Source of the DNA: Granulicella arctica
Lineage (GTDB): Bacteria > Acidobacteriota > Terriglobia > Terriglobales > Acidobacteriaceae
Reading direction: 5' to 3'
Assembly (NCBI RefSeq): GCF_013410065.1
Contig: NZ_JACCCW010000002.1
Span: 992,001 to 1,056,000, forward strand
Length of the DNA stretch: 64,000 bases
The notes beneath the pieces were generated by a model. The model had not been told where the DNA came from. It saw only the letters and a list, made by a program, of their open reading frames with translations, and did not search any database. Made by a program: the position numbers and the translations under genes. This document shows, in pieces, positions 61,770 to 64,000 of the stretch. Numbering within the stretch: position 1 is the first letter of the stretch; each line of letters begins with the position of its first letter.

Positions 61770-64000
61770 TTACATATCGGAGTCGTCGGCGAGCTGCTGC
61801 GGCAACTTATCGTTGCGATGCAGGAGGCTGAAGAAGACAGGGACGAAGGTAAGCGTCGCGATGGTGGCGAGAAGAAGGCCACCGATGACAGCACGACCCA
61901 ATGGAGCATTCTGTTCGCCACCGTCGCCGAGGCCGAGAGCCATGGGAACCATGCCGATGATCATTGCGAGTGCGGTCATCAGTACGGGCCGGAAGCGTGT
62001 AAAGCCAGCCGATAAGGCGGCTTCCACAGCGGTCATCCCTTCTGCCATCTGCTCTTGCGCAAAGCTGACTACGAGAATGCTGTTTGCCGTTGCCACGCCC
62101 ATGCACATGATGGACCCGGTGAGGGCCGGCACGCTGATGCGCGTATGGGTGAGGAAGAGAAACCATACGATTCCGCACAACGCAGCGGGCAGCGCGGCGA
62201 TGATGATGAATGGATCAAGCCATGATTGGAAGTTCACGACGATCAGCAGATAGACCAGGACGATCGAGAAGAAGAGACCACCTACAAGACCGATGAAGGA
62301 CTCGCGCATCGTCTGAATCTGGCCGCGAACGATAACCTGCGCACCACGCGGCAGCGACTTCTTGTTGTTTGCGATGATCTTGTCGATCTCTTTCGCTACG
62401 CTCGCGAGATCGGTGTTCTCGACCGATCCATAGATATCGATGACTGGTTGAACGTTGTAGTGGCTTACTGTGCCTGGCTCCGTGCCTCGCGTGATCGACG
62501 CCAGATTGCCGAGGATCTGTGGAGGCGCACCATTTGTACCCGTGACAGGGATATTGCGAAGGTCCTGCAAATTTTGCAGGTCGTACTGAGGCTCCTGAAT
62601 GGCAATGTTGTAGGTGACTCCGTTCTGCGGATTGAGCCAATAGGAGGGAGCCGTCTGGAAGCTGCCGCTGAGCGTGACGAGCAAGTTTCCTGCCACATCT
62701 CTCTGCGTATATCCAACTTGTTGTGCCTGTGTACGATCGACAGCCACGGTAAATTTCGGTGCGTCGAAGGGCTGCTGAATACGGAGGTCGGTTGTTCCTG
62801 CGACTTGGCGTATTTGTGCAAGGAGCTTCTGGGCGTAGTCGCGGTCTGCCTGAATATCGCTGCCGACCACCTGAACATCGAGCGGGGCCGGCAGGCCGAA
62901 GTTCAGGATCTGACTGACGATATCGGTTGGAAGATAGTAGAACGTTGTTCCGGGGAACTTCGTCAGCAGGCGACGACGCAGCTCCTGCATATAGGGGGCA
63001 GTGGGATGATGGTCCTCGTTCAATGTGACAAGGATGTCCGCGTCCCCGGTGCCTACCGGTGCGGAGTTGCTGTAGGACAGGTTGAGTCCGCTGTAGGGGA
63101 GGCCGATATTGTCGATGATCGTCACCAGCTCAGACTTCGGGATGAGCTCGCGAACCGTCTGATCGATCTCGTCACAGAGCTTGGCCGTCTCTTCGATTCG
63201 CGTCCCCATTGGTGCGCGCACGTGAAGCTTGAACTGACCACTGTCTACAGTGGGGAAGAAATCCTGTCCAAGCCATGGATACAGGACCCCCATGGATACG
63301 AGGCAGAAGCCGAAGAAGCACAGCAGGAATATTGCTCGGCTCTCGACGCAGATCGCGAGAAAACTATGGTATGCGGAGCGGAGGCGTTCAAAGTTGCGCT
63401 CGAAGACTCGCTGGAAGACGATGAAGGGATTCCGGCTCGTCTTCTTTGCCTCCTCTGCTGCTTCAGAGTGCGGCTTTAGCAAATACTTTGCCATGGTGGG
63501 CACGATGGTTCGGGAGAGGAAGTACGAGGCGAGCATGGCAAAGACGACGGCCTCTGCGAGGGGCACAAAGAGGTACCGAGCGACGCCGCTCAGGAAAAAC
63601 ATGGGTACAAAGACGATGCAGATCGACAGGGTCGAGACGAAAGCTGGAATGGCGATCTGCGCGGCTCCATCGAGGATTGCCTGCTCTGTCTCTTTTCCGA
63701 GCTCGATGTTGCGATTGATATTTTCGATTTCGACTGTGGCGTCATCGACAAGGATGCCGACGGCCAGTGCGAGGCCGCCGAGCGTCATGATGTTGATCGT
63801 CTCGCCGAGCGCGCTCATGGTGATGATTGAAACTAAGATCGAGAGAGGGATGGAGACGGCGATGATGATGGTACTGCGCCAGCTTCCCAGGAACACAAGG
63901 ATCATGATGGCGGTGAGGCAAGCGGCAATCAGCGCCTCGCGAACGACTCCATTGATGGCACCGCGGACGAATACGGATTGGTCCGCCAGCGGCTGAATTC
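61770..64000 (-). CDS. RND efflux pump, AcrB/HAE1-like (5' truncated at window edge)
   Basis: The inner-membrane proton-driven pump of a tripartite exporter. The frame is open to the last base of the window, and residues before the first internal Met (ADQSVFVRGAINGVVREALI) are typical RND sequence, so the start lies right of 64000. The visible 743 residues hold helices 2 to 12 and the second periplasmic loop. TM4 contains GGLALAVGILVDDATVEIEN with the two Asp of the proton relay. The substrate class cannot be decided, although HAE1-type drug export is more likely than metal export because CzcA hallmarks are absent. Confidence 0.93.
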   Translation of the reverse strand, partial: IQPLADQSVFVRGAINGVVREALIAACLTAIMILVFLGSWRSTIIIAVSIPLSILVSIITMSALGETINIMTLGGLALAVGILVDDATVEIENINRNIELGKETEQAILDGAAQIAIPAFVSTLSICIVFVPMFFLSGVARYLFVPLAEAVVFAMLASYFLSRTIVPTMAKYLLKPHSEAAEEAKKTSRNPFIVFQRVFERNFERLRSAYHSFLAICVESRAIFLLCFFGFCLVSMGVLYPWLGQDFFPTVDSGQFKLHVRAPMGTRIEETAKLCDEIDQTVRELIPKSELVTIIDNIGLPYSGLNLSYSNSAPVGTGDADILVTLNEDHHPTAPYMQELRRRLLTKFPGTTFYYLPTDIVSQILNFGLPAPLDVQVVGSDIQADRDYAQKLLAQIRQVAGTTDLRIQQPFDAPKFTVAVDRTQAQQVGYTQRDVAGNLLVTLSGSFQTAPSYWLNPQNGVTYNIAIQEPQYDLQNLQDLRNIPVTGTNGAPPQILGNLASITRGTEPGTVSHYNVQPVIDIYGSVENTDLASVAKEIDKIIANNKKSLPRGAQVIVRGQIQTMRESFIGLVGGLFFSIVLVYLLIVVNFQSWLDPFIIIAALPAALCGIVWFLFLTHTRISVPALTGSIMCMGVATANSILVVSFAQEQMAEGMTAVEAALSAGFTRFRPVLMTALAMIIGMVPMALGLGDGGEQNAPLGRAVIGGLLLATIATLTFVPVFFSLLHRNDKLPQQLADDSDM

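Noticed and set aside
1..64000. CRISPR arrays, insertion sequences, prophage or rRNA
   Set aside because: No regularly spaced direct repeats, transposase, integrase or phage structural genes and no rRNA-like sequence were seen.

Overview
The window looks like chromosomal DNA from a high-GC, Gram-negative member of the Acidobacteriota, most likely the Terriglobia (Granulicella/Edaphobacter/Terriglobus type). This is an inference. It rests on the gene mix: lpxB, lolA and a BamE-like secreted protein point to an outer membrane, and xylanase and MalQ point to polysaccharide use. MacB/FtsX-type permease pairs, DUF4142 and DUF4440 secreted proteins and the style of the extragenic palindromes also fit. 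No 16S rRNA or other phylogenetic marker is present. Both ends cut a gene: accA at the left and an RND pump at the right.

Layout. 1-5 kb: accA, a CPBP-type membrane protein, a secreted BamE-like protein, a GNAT acetyltransferase, a retropepsin-like protease and a 59-residue zinc-ribbon protein. 5-6.7 kb: a DDAH-like amidinohydrolase, two tandem parS-like palindromes and a lone receiver protein. 7-12.6 kb: ychF, a Tat-exported GH10 xylanase, a DsbA-like protein, pyrF divergent from thiD-hypothetical-thiS, then tRNA-Ser(GGA). 12.8-16.8 kb: a YdeI-like protein, DinB-like protein, pseudopilin, lolA, HAD phosphatase and Nudix hydrolase. 16.8-20.5 kb: a minus-strand cluster with a non-canonical NRAMP transporter, a CgeB-like glycosyltransferase and a soluble PRC/MgtE-N/CBS protein. 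This is the most unusual neighbourhood. 20.9-24 kb: an anti-sigma kinase and STAS antagonist pair, then lemA, a TPM-domain protein and a DUF4142 protein. 24-30 kb: oligopeptidase B, an ABC exporter with an internal tandem duplication, two small proteins and a CusF-SCO1 fusion.

30-36.5 kb holds an AddB-like/AddA-like nuclease-helicase pair for double-strand break repair. It converges on a complete phosphate regulon, phoB-phoR-pstSCAB-phoU (36.5-43.2 kb, minus strand), in which several junctions are translationally coupled (TAATG, TAGTG). 43-49 kb: threonine aldolase, hemW, an MsbA-like exporter overlapping lpxB (lipid A assembly and transport). 49-51 kb: an M1-peptidase-like protein that has lost its catalytic motif. 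51-54 kb: a gene-poor, AT-rich, repeat-bearing spacer and two adjacent MacB-like permeases without an ATPase. 54-56.7 kb: a short Rossmann protein coupled to a 61-residue protein, and malQ. 56.8-64 kb: PpiD-like foldase, BON-domain protein, and the adaptor and pump of an RND efflux system.

Most genes are housekeeping or envelope functions. No insertion sequence, prophage, CRISPR array or rRNA was seen. The points most worth following up are the putative split Mg2+ sensor/NRAMP module, the tandem parS sites, the inactivated M1 peptidase with TPR tail, and the lolA gene that appears to need a non-ATG/GTG/TTG start just below a 16-bp hairpin.
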